A stretch of DNA of 64,000 nt. Origin: Pseudomonas persica (GTDB lineage Bacteria > Pseudomonadota > Gammaproteobacteria > Pseudomonadales > Pseudomonadaceae). The DNA is taken from assembly GCF_900291015.1 (NCBI RefSeq), contig NZ_OLKL01000033.1, forward strand, positions 62,001-126,000. The letters run 5' to 3'. Below the pieces are notes generated by a model that was given only the letters and a program-made list of their open reading frames with translations, was not told the DNA's origin and ran no database searches. The translations under genes were made by a program, and so were the position numbers. This document shows, piece by piece, positions 50,024 through 58,612 of this stretch. Each line of letters begins with the position of its first letter. Position 1 is the stretch's first letter.

Positions 50024-51130
50024 CTAATTGCAAGCCCCCGCGGCCACCACGGCCTGCAACGCCTGCGCCCTGCCCAGGCTGGCAGCGCTGGCCTGGGCCA
50101 GGCATCGCAATTGCTGGTCGGCATGAGTGCCGTCACGCAGCAAGCGTTGCGCATGGTGGAAGGCGCGTTCGGCGTCGGCGGTGTCGATCGGCACCTGCTC
50201 CTGCAACTGGGCCAACCAACCTTCGGCCGTAACCGGCTGTTGCTCATGCAGGCCAATGAACTCACCCTGGCGCCCGTGGCGCATGGCGCGCCAGTAGTTT
50301 TCCTGGGCGATCCAGTGCAGCTCACGGTTACTGGGCGCCGACTCATGCCGGGGCATGATGCTGTGCTCGACCAGGTGGCGAAACAGAGCCGCGATGCACA
50401 GCGCATCCTCCAGTTGCGGACAACCGTCGCAGATGCGCAGTTCGACCGTCGGGAAGCGCCGCGAAGGACGGATCGCCCACCAGAAATCGCCATCCGCGGC
50501 CAGCGAACCGGTACGTTGCAACAAAGCGCGGTAGCGCTCGTAGCCGGCCCAGTCCGGCAAAGGCTCGGGCAACCCCATGTGCGGCCATTCCCCGCAAATC
50601 CCCCGCCGGTAGCTCATGTAGCCGGTACGCTGGCCCGCCCACAGCGGGGATGATGTACTCAGCACCAGTAACAAGGGCCGCCAGCCCAGTACGCGGTTGA
50701 TCAGTTGCATGCGGTCGCAGCCTGGCGGCACGCCCACGTGTACATGCAGGCCGTTGAGCAGGCTGCGCCGCGCCACATGCCGGTAGTCAGCGAACAGTTG
50801 CCGGTAATGCGCCGGGGCAGCAGGTTTCTGCCGCAGCCAGGCGGCATTGGGGTGGCTTGCCGCACCGTACAGGCCCATGCCCTCTTCGGCCAGCGTTGTG
50901 CGCAGTCGCTGGCGGCTGTGCTGGAAGAACTCGCGTGCCTCGCACAGGTTGGTGAACACCGGCGAGGCCACTTCGATCTGGCTGCGGAACATTTCCTGGG
51001 CAAAATGCTGGCCCAACACCTCCCGACAACGCCCGATCACGGCTGGCGAAGGTGTGGCCGGCACCTGCCCTGTGCCCAGTTTCACCAGCAGGTATTCTTC
51101 CTCGATGCCGAACGTGCAGGGTCGGGCCAT
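50024..51130 (-). CDS. YbdK-type carboxylate-amine ligase (GCS2 family)
   Basis: 368 residues. The glutamate-cysteine ligase type 2 fold: TFGIEEEYLLVKLGTGQVPA, LNGLHVHVGVPPGCDRMQLI, RFPTVELRICDGCPQLEDAL and a C-terminal helical part. E. coli YbdK has weak gamma-glutamylcysteine ligase activity; homologues are used in several peptide-like natural products. Gap to the methyltransferase gene is 13 nt. Confidence 0.88.
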   Translation of the reverse strand: MARPCTFGIEEEYLLVKLGTGQVPATPSPAVIGRCREVLGQHFAQEMFRSQIEVASPVFTNLCEAREFFQHSRQRLRTTLAEEGMGLYGAASHPNAAWLRQKPAAPAHYRQLFADYRHVARRSLLNGLHVHVGVPPGCDRMQLINRVLGWRPLLLVLSTSSPLWAGQRTGYMSYRRGICGEWPHMGLPEPLPDWAGYERYRALLQRTGSLAADGDFWWAIRPSRRFPTVELRICDGCPQLEDALCIAALFRHLVEHSIMPRHESAPSNRELHWIAQENYWRAMRHGRQGEFIGLHEQQPVTAEGWLAQLQEQVPIDTADAERAFHHAQRLLRDGTHADQQLRCLAQASAASLGRAQALQAVVAAGACN

Positions 51131-51142
51131 GGCGCCTCAGCC

Positions 51143-52096
51143 TCAGCTATTGCGGGTGACTGTGAGCACCACGGCGGCGATACGCTCGACCTGCTCGTAG
51201 CCGGGTTCGGCAAGTTGTTCGCCAAACACATCCGGGTCGATTTCCCGATACACCCAGGACCATTCCGGCCCCGCCAGGCGCAGGCGGATGGCTTCGAGCA
51301 AGGCATCACGGCCTTCGACGATGGCCACGCCGGTATACAGCAGCAAGGTGCCGCCCCGGCCCAGGCGCTCACGGGCCTGCTCGACGATGCGCAAGGACAG
51401 TTCGGCGCCCAGCGTGCCGCCGCCGTGGCGATAGGTGCGCGCATTGCGATCGAGCATGTAGGGCGGGTTGGCGACGATCAGGTCGAACCTGCCGGTGATG
51501 CCGTGCAGAAGGTCGCTGGGCTCGACGGAAACGTTGCTTACCCCCGCCAGGGCCGCATTGATCGCGGTGTAGCGTAGCGCCATCGGGTTGATGTCCACTG
51601 CGCTGACCTGTGCATGCTGCGCAGCCCGGGCGATCAACAATGCACCCACGCCGCTGCCACAGCCAACATCGACCGCATGCTCGATCCGGGTGAGGCTATG
51701 TTGCAGGTGGTCGTGGATGACCTGGGCAAAACGGTAGCTGTCAGGGCCGAAGAACACCGCATCACCAGCGTCAGTGGGGAACGCCGAATGCACCAGCAAC
51801 AGGTCGTCCAGGCTCGACCAGCGTACCCTGCTGGCCAGCAGTTCTCCCTGCGGCACCAGCACCTGCGCACCTTCAAGCTCCTGCAATTCGTCGGCCGAGA
51901 GCAGCGACGGTGCAAAGGGGCGGCTCCAGCCGAACACGTCGCGAAGTGTCCTGGCCTGTTCAGTGCCTTCGCGGGCGTTGACCCGGCGGTGGGTAGCAGG
52001 CGTGACGCAGGTGAAACGGTAACCGTCCGCGCGCAGGCGTTTGCCCAGTTGCAGCAGCGCCTGGTCGGCCTCGACCTGTTCCGGTGCAAGCATCAT
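51143..52096 (-). CDS. SAM-dependent methyltransferase (HemK-like)
   Basis: 317 residues. N-terminal region of about 130, then DVGCGSGVGALLIARAAQHA (motif I), VDINPMALRYTAIN, and LIVANPPYML (motif IV, NPPY, as in N-methyltransferases acting on amide or amine nitrogen). The 3' end is 13 nt from the YbdK-like gene, and its start overlaps the stop of the upstream diiron enzyme gene by 1 nt. Confidence 0.85.
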   Translation of the reverse strand: MMLAPEQVEADQALLQLGKRLRADGYRFTCVTPATHRRVNAREGTEQARTLRDVFGWSRPFAPSLLSADELQELEGAQVLVPQGELLASRVRWSSLDDLLLVHSAFPTDAGDAVFFGPDSYRFAQVIHDHLQHSLTRIEHAVDVGCGSGVGALLIARAAQHAQVSAVDINPMALRYTAINAALAGVSNVSVEPSDLLHGITGRFDLIVANPPYMLDRNARTYRHGGGTLGAELSLRIVEQARERLGRGGTLLLYTGVAIVEGRDALLEAIRLRLAGPEWSWVYREIDPDVFGEQLAEPGYEQVERIAAVVLTVTRNS

Positions 52097-53427
52097 CAGC
52101 GGGGTTCCTCCTGTAGCAGCCCGGTGGTACCGATGAAGGCCCGGGTGGCCGACAAGCCGTCGGGGGTGGCATGGCGATTACCGGCCATGCGCTCGATCAG
52201 CACTTCGGGGGGCATGCCTGAGGCTGTCGCCGGCCGATCGTCCGGTGCCTCGGGCTGCCCCCAGCTACCCGCTGCGACGCGGCGAATGGGGGCCTGCCAA
52301 CCATTGGCAATCCAGTCATGCCATAGCTGTTTCTCATAGGCGTTGAATACGCCGAACATGGCCGCAGCCGGCCCTTCGATCAGGGTCCACCAGCGGCTTT
52401 GCCGCGGGTCCTGACCACGGCGGATCCAGCCTTGAGCCTGCAAGGCGGCGACGAACGCCGGCATGGCGCCGGGCTCGGCCAGCCATTGGTTGAGGGTGCG
52501 CTTTTGCAGGCGGCAATGGTCGCCATGCATGAACTGGCCGTATGCACGCTTGCGCTCGAGCGCCGCGAACAGTTCGGCCTGCAGGTCGAACTGGCGGACC
52601 AGATCCGGGGTGGCGATGCCCAGGTCATTCAGGCGATAGCCGCGTCGCACCCGGGCGTAGAACGCCTGCCCATCGTGCTCGGCACTCAGCTGGCGCAGCG
52701 CCTGAATCGACAGGTGCGCGTGGCCACTGGCGGCATTGTCGATGGTCACATGCAGCTGGAAGTACTGGCCGTCGATGCCCAGCTCGGCCAGTTCGCAAGT
52801 GGTGATCAGCAGGTGCAGCGGTGGCTGCTCGTAACCGAGGTTATAGCCCACCACCTCGGGCAGGTAGATATCGCAATGCTGACCCAGGGCCAGTTGCAAT
52901 GCACCTTGCAGATAGCGCTGGTCTTCCAGCGGCATGGCCTCCAGGCAACCCAGGCGGCTGAGCAGGCGCTGGTAGATCAGCACGTGGTTGCAGCGCGGGT
53001 CACCATTGCCAAGCTCTTCCAGGCAAGTGCGGATCAGCCCGTGGTAGCGCGGGTCGCGCCAATGCTGAAGGGTGCCGTGCAGCCAGGCGCCGTCCACCGC
53101 CTTGGTGGGCGCCACCTGTTGCAGGAGCCACAACGCATGGGCACGGTTGGCAAAGAAACGGCGTGGTGCACCCTGGCGCCGCCGGGCAAGGTAGTCTGCG
53201 TAGTCCTCGGCCACCTGGGCGGCATGCCGCGCGCTCCAGGCTGGCAGCTCCGCCGGTGTGTCGGGCAGGTCATCGGGCAGGTTTGCAGCACCTGCCAGCT
53301 GCTCGTCGAGCCAGGCTGCAGTGTTTTCATCCTGGCCTGCCAGCAGCGCCTGGTAGCGCTGTTGCAGGTGGCCTGATGCGCTAGGCACCGGGGCGCTCCT
53401 GGGCGTGTTGCGGTTCATCACCGTCAT
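52096..53427 (-). CDS. Iron-containing redox enzyme, heme-oxygenase-like diiron family
   Basis: 443 residues. The C-terminal two thirds match the HO-like diiron oxidase (HDO) fold: LEELGNGDPRCNHVLIYQRL, and CELAELGIDGQYFQLHVTI followed by DNAASGHA, which contain the expected carboxylate/histidine pattern. Family members include enzymes that oxidatively cut C-C or C-N bonds of amino-acid substrates (such as SznF and UndA). GAGGAGC precedes the ATG. First catalytic gene of the five-gene run. Confidence 0.8.
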   Translation of the reverse strand: MTVMNRNTPRSAPVPSASGHLQQRYQALLAGQDENTAAWLDEQLAGAANLPDDLPDTPAELPAWSARHAAQVAEDYADYLARRRQGAPRRFFANRAHALWLLQQVAPTKAVDGAWLHGTLQHWRDPRYHGLIRTCLEELGNGDPRCNHVLIYQRLLSRLGCLEAMPLEDQRYLQGALQLALGQHCDIYLPEVVGYNLGYEQPPLHLLITTCELAELGIDGQYFQLHVTIDNAASGHAHLSIQALRQLSAEHDGQAFYARVRRGYRLNDLGIATPDLVRQFDLQAELFAALERKRAYGQFMHGDHCRLQKRTLNQWLAEPGAMPAFVAALQAQGWIRRGQDPRQSRWWTLIEGPAAAMFGVFNAYEKQLWHDWIANGWQAPIRRVAAGSWGQPEAPDDRPATASGMPPEVLIERMAGNRHATPDGLSATRAFIGTTGLLQEEPR

Positions 53428-53444
53428 GCCTGCTCCTCGTGCAC

Positions 53445-53639
53445 TTACTGGCCAGTTTTCTCCGGCATGGACTCGGCACCGGGCGCAGGTTGCGCTGCCG
53501 GCGTGGCATCAGGTTGCTGCATCTGCAGCGAAGGTTTGCTGGGGTCGGCGTCCTTGGCCGGGTGGTCGTTGTCGCGGTCGAAACAGCCGCCAACCAGGGT
53601 CAGCGAGCCCAACAGAAGCATGAAAGATGTCAGTCGCAT
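53445..53639 (-). CDS. Small lipoprotein
   Basis: 64 residues. Signal peptide with lipobox LVGGC (MRLTSFMLLLGSLTLVGGCF), then a hydrophilic, proline-rich tail ending PEKTGQ. GGGGAG precedes the ATG; a longer frame starts without a ribosome site. It is 17 nt upstream of the diiron oxidase gene, so the two may share a transcript. Confidence 0.7.
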   Translation of the reverse strand: MRLTSFMLLLGSLTLVGGCFDRDNDHPAKDADPSKPSLQMQQPDATPAAQPAPGAESMPEKTGQ

Positions 53640-53701
53640 GGGGTACTCCCCTTCCTGCAGATTCGCAGTGTCGGGTCGACCCGGCACTGCGAATCGGTCA
53701 T

Positions 53702-53884
53702 TTACGAGCGGCCACCTTTGCGGCCGGACTCGCGATCGTGCGGCATGTTGTTGCCCGAGGACTGGCCGCCCTTGCGCCCGGCTTCGGAAGCCTTGTCACG
53801 GTCATTGGCGAAGTTGCCCGGGTTCTTGTTACCACCCTGGCTGCCTTGTTGATTGCCGGTACGGCTGTTCTCTTTGTTGGCCAT
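53702..53884 (-). CDS. KGG-repeat stress-induced protein (second copy)
   Basis: 60 residues: MANKENSRTGNQQGSQGGNK, then NPGNFANDRDKASEAGRKGG and QSSGNNMPHDRESGRKGG. It is a paralogue of the protein at 37389-37598, with the same NPGNFANDRxxAS motif. GAGG is 8 nt before this ATG. Confidence 0.83.
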   Translation of the reverse strand: MANKENSRTGNQQGSQGGNKNPGNFANDRDKASEAGRKGGQSSGNNMPHDRESGRKGGRS

Positions 53885-53997
53885 GGTCTCAAACCTCATA
53901 TGACTGCGGGATGCACGGCGAGCTGCCGTACACAGGTTCGGAGTTCGTCCCGGCCAGGGGATTCGGTTAATTGCGAGGGGTTCGGACCGGCGGCGTT

Positions 53998-54020
53998 AAA
54001 TAAGCGTCAGCGGCTTATTT
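53998..54020. terminator. Hairpin between DyP and KGG genes
   Basis: AAATAAGC and GCTTATTT form an 8-bp stem with a 7-nt loop. It ends in T-rich sequence on both strands, so it could serve as a bidirectional terminator. Confidence 0.5.
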
Positions 54021-54120
54021 GGTGCGCCTGTCAATTGCGCGGTGGGAAACAGGTCAGCGAGCACGCTCCGGGCTGGAAGGCCCGGGCGCTGATGAAACTC
54101 TGTATCTGGATGTTTAGCGA

Positions 54121-54981
54121 TCAGGCCTGCAGCAGACCAAGGTCGACACCCGCCCCGGTCATGGGTGGGCACCAATAATAACCACCGGTCAATGGCCGGC
54201 TGAAGCGGTACAGGCCGTCGATGATGCCATCCTCCAGGCCGCTCATGCGCCGCAGCTGTACTTCGAACGCCTCGAAGCTGTGACCCAGGGCCACGAACGC
54301 CAGACCAGCGCCACGTTGGTCAGCCCAGGCCACCGAACGACGGACGATGAACGCTTCTGGCTCGAAGCTTTCCTGGGCCGTACGCTTGACATGGGCGGAC
54401 TCGGGGGCGTCCTCGAGTTCTTCGTTGTCGCTCAGGCGGCGGCCGATGATGTTGTCCTGATCGGCTTGAGGCAGCGACTTGAAGTACTCCAGGTCGTGCT
54501 TCCACAGCTGGAACGCGGCAAAGCTGGAGCCGTCGGCGGCAATGGCCGCCTGCACGGCCTCTTCGGCCAGCGGGTTTTCGGTGCCGTCTTCATAGCCGGT
54601 AAGGTCATGGCCGCCACGGTGCAGGAAACCGTCGACGCTGTCGGCCAGGCGCAAGGCCGGTGCCAGCGCCAGCTCCAGAGCCTGGGCACGCAGTAGCAGG
54701 TCGCCGCGCTCGTTGCCGCGCAGCCACAACCACAGGGCATGTTGGGTGCTGGGGTTCTCCACGGCGGCATCCAGCTGCGGGAAGGCGCGCAAGCCAGGTA
54801 CTTCACGGCCCAGGGCCTTGGCCAGCGGTGCACCGACACCCAGGATCAACTGTTCGCCATCGACCTGAGGCAGCAAAGCGTCCAGGGCGGCAGGCAGGGC
54901 CTCGGGCGACTGCAGGGTGAAGAACAGGTGACGGGCGTGGGCCGGCACCGGGGTGGCAAGCAGACCTTGCTGGAAAGGCAT
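54121..54981 (-). CDS. Dyp-type heme peroxidase
   Basis: 286 residues. The DyP signature GYEDGTENP (with the catalytic Asp of GxxDG) is at about 150-158; the proximal heme histidine is in ESAHVKRTAQ, and the distal Arg in IVRRSVAW. No Tat signal, so cytoplasmic, class B-like. It oxidises dyes and phenolics with H2O2. The start is preceded by GAGGATTAGCCTGTC, a fair ribosome site. Confidence 0.92.
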   Translation of the reverse strand: MPFQQGLLATPVPAHARHLFFTLQSPEALPAALDALLPQVDGEQLILGVGAPLAKALGREVPGLRAFPQLDAAVENPSTQHALWLWLRGNERGDLLLRAQALELALAPALRLADSVDGFLHRGGHDLTGYEDGTENPLAEEAVQAAIAADGSSFAAFQLWKHDLEYFKSLPQADQDNIIGRRLSDNEELEDAPESAHVKRTAQESFEPEAFIVRRSVAWADQRGAGLAFVALGHSFEAFEVQLRRMSGLEDGIIDGLYRFSRPLTGGYYWCPPMTGAGVDLGLLQA

Positions 54982-55165
54982 GACAGGCTAATCCTCGGTT
55001 AAAACAGGAATGCTACTGCGCCTGCAGGCCCACTGCAACGCGGCATGCAGCCTCACCAGCCGCTGCGTTTGGTAACAAACCGTTACCAAGCGCTGGCGCT
55101 TTGCGATTATCCATCAATCAGGGCCGGCCTACACTCCTCGGGATCCTTCGCCCAAGAGACCGCAC

Positions 55166-56059
55166 ATGACCGCCTCACCACTGCTAACCGCCTTTCTGCC
55201 GCTAGCCCTGGGCATCATCATGCTCGGCCTCGGCTTGTCGCTGACCTTGGCCGACTTCGCCCGCGTGTTGAAATACCCCAAGCCGGTAGTGGTAGGCCTG
55301 GTTTGCCAGATCCTGCTGCTGCCACTGGTATGCTTCCTGATCGCCAACGGCTTTGGCCTGGAATCGGCCCTGGCGGTGGGGCTGATGCTGCTGGCCGCCT
55401 CGCCTGGCGGCACCACGGCCAACCTGTTCAGCCACCTGGCCCATGGCGATGTGGCATTGAATATCACTCTGACGGCGGTCAACTCGCTGATCGCGATCCT
55501 GACCATGCCACTGTTGGTGAACCTGTCGCTGAGCTGGTTCATGGCATCGGACCAGGCCATCCCGCTGCAGTTTGCCAAGGTGATGCAGGTGTTCGCCATC
55601 GTCCTGCTGCCGGTGGCGCTGGGTATGCTGATTCGCCGCTTCGCACCCGCTTTCGCCGCACGCATGGAGACGCCGATGAAGCTGGTGGCCGCGCTGTTCC
55701 TGGCGTTCACCATCGTCCTGGCCCTGGCCAAGGACTGGCAGACCGTGGTTGCGTACGCACCGGTGGTGGGGCTGGCCGCGCTGCTGTTCAACCTGCTGAG
55801 CCTGGGCGTGGGCTATTGGGTGCCGCGCCTGCTGAACATTCCCAGACGCCAGGCGATTGCCATCGGCATGGAGATCGGCATTCACAACGGGACCTTGGCG
55901 ATTGCCCTGGCGCTGAGCCCTTCGCTGCTGAACAACGCCACCATGGCAGTGCCGGCGGCGCTGTACAGCCTGATCATGTTCTTCACGGCGGCGGGGTTTG
56001 GCTGGTGGGTGAGCCGCGGGCATGTGGCGCTGCAGCCCAAGGGTGAAACCGTAAATTGA
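55166..56059 (+). CDS. Bile acid:sodium symporter (BASS) family transporter
   Basis: 297 residues, about 9 helices. Motifs LALGIIMLGLGLSLTLADFA, KPVVVGLVCQILLLPLVCFL, LMLLAASPGGTTANLFSHLA and IGMEIGIHNGTLAIALALSP mark the BASS family. It takes up an organic anion with sodium; the substrate cannot be told. AGACCGCAC precedes the ATG. Confidence 0.9.
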   Translation: MTASPLLTAFLPLALGIIMLGLGLSLTLADFARVLKYPKPVVVGLVCQILLLPLVCFLIANGFGLESALAVGLMLLAASPGGTTANLFSHLAHGDVALNITLTAVNSLIAILTMPLLVNLSLSWFMASDQAIPLQFAKVMQVFAIVLLPVALGMLIRRFAPAFAARMETPMKLVAALFLAFTIVLALAKDWQTVVAYAPVVGLAALLFNLLSLGVGYWVPRLLNIPRRQAIAIGMEIGIHNGTLAIALALSPSLLNNATMAVPAALYSLIMFFTAAGFGWWVSRGHVALQPKGETVN

Positions 56060-56079
56060 AGGTGCTGCCTGTGGCCCTA

Positions 56080-56365
56080 TCACCGGCAAGCCAGCTTCCG
56101 CAGGTACGGTGCAGGGCTGAAGGCTGGCGCTGTCCTTGTGGGAGATGGCCCAGCCCTTTGGTCTGCGCTGTCGCATAGAGAACTGAATTCGCAAGCGGTC
56201 CGTGCATCCTGTGCGGCTTTAGCCGCGAAGAATCCAACGCGGTGCATGGCACCGGCTGCGCCGGTGTTCGCGGCTAAAGCCGCTCCCACAGGGGCCCTGC
56301 TAATTCAACGAGTTATGTGCAGTTCTATGAGAGCCGGCTTGCCGGCGATAGGCCCGGTACAGGTT
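56080..56365. repeat. REP elements and composite repeat copy B
   Basis: ATCACCGGCAAGCCAGCTTC at 56080, then the composite repeat at 56187-56334 matching 36864-37015, then AGCCGGCTTGCCGGCGATAG. The tail CTGCTAATTCAACGAGTTAT is shared with copy A. The 307-nt gap between BASS and the CrtZ-like gene holds no other gene. Confidence 0.85.
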
Positions 56366-56366
56366 G

Positions 56367-56834
56367 TTACAACTGGCTGCGCTTGCGCCGCAACTGCTGC
56401 TTCAACACCTTCAACGGCGGCGCATAGAAGAACCCGAACGACACACTCCCGGTGCGCCCCTTCACCGCATGATGCAACCGGTGCGCGCGGTACAAACGCT
56501 TGAGGTAGCGGTTGACCGGCCGTGGTTTGCGCGGCCAGTGCCGGTGAAAGAACCCGTCGTGGGCCACGACATACAGCACGCCGTACCCTGCCACCCCGCC
56601 GCCCACCCACTGCAAGGGCGCATAACCACCCTTGCCCAGGGCCACCAGCACCGTGGCGATCAGCCCCAGGGCCACCAGGTACAGGTCATTGGTTTCGAGC
56701 ATGCCCAGTTGCGGCTCATGGTGCGAGCGGTGCAGCCACCAGCCCCAGCCATGCATGATGTACTTGTGGGCCAGCGTGCCAATGCCCTCCATGGCCACCA
56801 GGGTGCCGAACAGCACGGCGAGATTGAGCAGCAT
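56367..56834 (-). CDS. CrtZ-like membrane di-iron hydroxylase
   Basis: 155 residues of the fatty-acid hydroxylase/beta-carotene hydroxylase fold. Histidine clusters are HKYIMHG, HRSHHE, HDGFFHRHW and HRLHHA, the four boxes of CrtZ. No other carotenoid gene is in the window, so the substrate may be another lipid. Ribosome site is weak; a 21-residue longer start has no site. Confidence 0.82.
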   Translation of the reverse strand: MLLNLAVLFGTLVAMEGIGTLAHKYIMHGWGWWLHRSHHEPQLGMLETNDLYLVALGLIATVLVALGKGGYAPLQWVGGGVAGYGVLYVVAHDGFFHRHWPRKPRPVNRYLKRLYRAHRLHHAVKGRTGSVSFGFFYAPPLKVLKQQLRRKRSQL

Positions 56835-57228
56835 GGAACAGTCCGGGGGATGGCAAGGGAAGGCGCAAGGGTACCGATTGCCTGCGTTTTTTTCCATGCA
56901 GGCGTCACCGGTGCAGGCCCATTACGGATGAAGCCATTGTCATGTTTTCACCCTTGACCTGGCTTGCCACGGGGCGTAAGGTCCGCGGCGCAATTTTGCT
57001 TCCCTGAACAGGAGACCTGCATTGGACAGTAGCCCCAGTCGCATGCGACAGGCCCACGTGGCGCGCTAGTCCGGCAGTGTCCTGCACTGTCTGGCCGGTC
57101 TGGCAAGACGGTGGTTTCTTGTAACCCCTCTTCTTCCTTCCCCTTCGTGGTCCTGCGCATTTTCTGGTTTTTCAACCGCGCCAGCTGATGGCGTTCATGC
57201 GGGCGTGTGCCCGTGGAAGAGGTTTGCT
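56835..57228. other. Intergenic, no supported gene
   Basis: About 390 nt between divergent CrtZ-like and mgtC genes. It should hold both promoters. Short open frames on the minus strand show no family features. A long pyrimidine stretch at 57120-57165 precedes mgtC; it could be part of a leader, but no M-box or other riboswitch is apparent. Confidence 0.4.
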
Positions 57229-57942
57229 ATGGATTGGAAAGTATTTCTGCTGCGCGTCAGCATCGCCCTGCTACTGGGGGCGCTGATTGGCGCCGAACGT
57301 CAACTGCGCCAGCGCCTGACCGGGCTGCGCACCAATGCACTGGTCAGCACCGGTGCCTGCCTGTTCGTGCTGATGACCCAGGCGGTGCCGGGCATGGCAC
57401 CCACCGATGCGTCGCGTATCGCCGCGTACGTGGTGTCGGGCATCGGCTTTCTGGGTGGCGGTGTGATCATGCGCGACGGGTTCAACGTACGCGGCCTGAA
57501 CACCGCCGCCACGCTGTGGTGCACGGCTGCGGTCGGCGTGCTGTGCAGCCTGGGGCTGTTGTTGGAGGCGACGCTGGGTAGCCTGGTGGTGCTGTGCGCC
57601 AATATCCTGCTACGCGACATTGCCCAGCGCCTGGACCGCCAGGAGGTAGTGCCGGCCAGCGAGGTGGAGCAGCACTTCGAAGTGCGCATCGTCTGCCGCG
57701 CCGAGGACGAGATCCAGGTCCGCAGCCTGATGTTGCACAGCCTGGGCGACCCGCAGCTGCGCTTGCAGTCACTGCACAGCGAAGACCTGGCCAACCCCGC
57801 ACGTCTGGAAGTGCGCGCCGAACTGCTGGGCACCGCGCAGGCGCCAGCGCAACTGGAGCGATTGGTCAGCCGGGTCAGCCTGGAGAAAGGTGTAAGCTCG
57901 GTGCGCTGGCAATTGCAGCCGCAGGTGCTGGCGACAGACTAG
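57229..57942 (+). CDS. mgtC: MgtC/SapB family protein
   Basis: 237 residues. The N-terminal 5-helix domain has LLGALIGAERQLRQRLTGLR, GIGFLGGGVIMRDGFNVRGL and NTAATLWCTAAVGVLCSLGL, the MgtC signature. The C-terminal ~100 residues are an ACT-like domain (FEVRIVCRAEDEIQVRSLML). MgtC supports growth at low Mg2+ and inhibits ATP synthase in several pathogens. AGAGG precedes the ATG. Confidence 0.9.
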   Translation: MDWKVFLLRVSIALLLGALIGAERQLRQRLTGLRTNALVSTGACLFVLMTQAVPGMAPTDASRIAAYVVSGIGFLGGGVIMRDGFNVRGLNTAATLWCTAAVGVLCSLGLLLEATLGSLVVLCANILLRDIAQRLDRQEVVPASEVEQHFEVRIVCRAEDEIQVRSLMLHSLGDPQLRLQSLHSEDLANPARLEVRAELLGTAQAPAQLERLVSRVSLEKGVSSVRWQLQPQVLATD

Positions 57943-57969
57943 GACGTACCATTTGAAAAGGACTGCCCC

Positions 57970-58539
57970 ATGCGCATACGCCCTACCCTTGAGGACGACA
58001 TTCAATGGCTCCCGGACGTCGAGCGCTCGGCGGCTCAGGCCTTTGTCGCCTGGCCGGCGCTGGCATGGCTGGCGCAGGGGGATGTGATGGGCTGCGACGC
58101 ACACCGGGCTTTCGTCGACGCGGGCGGTAGCTGGGTGGCTGAGGATCTGCAGGGGCGCATTCTGGGGTTTGCCTGTGCCCGGGTTGAGGGTCAGGCGCTG
58201 CATCTTCACGAAGTTTCGGTACGCCGGGAGGCCCAGGGGCAAGGTGTCGGGCGCAGGCTGCTGCTACAAGTAGCCGAAATGGCGCGCCAGGCAGGTGCGC
58301 GGGAGCTGACCCTGACCACCTTTGCCGATGTGCCATGGAATGCGCCGTTCTATGCGCGGCTTGGGTTCGAGGTGGTTGATGAGGGGCTGCTGAATGCGCG
58401 GCTGCGGGGCATTCTGGCCAGTGAGCTTGCCCATGGGCTCGTGGGGCGCTGTGCGATGCGCCTTTGTGTAGGGGCTGAGGCCCTGGGGCTGCTTCGCAGC
58501 CCATCGCCGGCAAGCCAGCTCCCACCTCGACCGCATTGA
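57970..58539 (+). CDS. GNAT-family acetyltransferase with tail encoded by a REP element
   Basis: 189 residues. Acetyl-CoA motif A is SVRREAQGQGVGRRLLLQVA, followed by VPWNAPFYARLGFEVV. The last ~15 codons (AEALGLLRSPSPASQLPP) run into the REP at 58497, so the stop codon comes from the repeat. Without the REP the protein would end elsewhere. The substrate is not visible. 27 nt after mgtC. Confidence 0.85.
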   Translation: MRIRPTLEDDIQWLPDVERSAAQAFVAWPALAWLAQGDVMGCDAHRAFVDAGGSWVAEDLQGRILGFACARVEGQALHLHEVSVRREAQGQGVGRRLLLQVAEMARQAGARELTLTTFADVPWNAPFYARLGFEVVDEGLLNARLRGILASELAHGLVGRCAMRLCVGAEALGLLRSPSPASQLPPRPH

Positions 58540-58592
58540 CCTCAAGCCATGCGCGTTCCCTGTAGGAGCCTTGCTTGCCAGCGATAGGGCCG
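58497..58592. repeat. Inverted REP pair overlapping the end of the GNAT gene
   Basis: CAGCCCATCGCCGGCAAGCC at the left and TTGCTTGCCAGCGATAGGGC at the right, about 50 nt apart. Confidence 0.75.
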
Positions 58593-58612
58593 GTGCAGGC
58601 AATCGAAGGAAA

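Noticed and set aside
56905-57175. Minus-strand frames of 60 and 75 residues upstream of mgtC
   Set aside because: No motif, no ribosome site and lie in a promoter gap.
27311-58592. Regularly spaced palindromic repeats as a CRISPR array
   Set aside because: They are dispersed REP pairs with no fixed spacer length and no cas genes.
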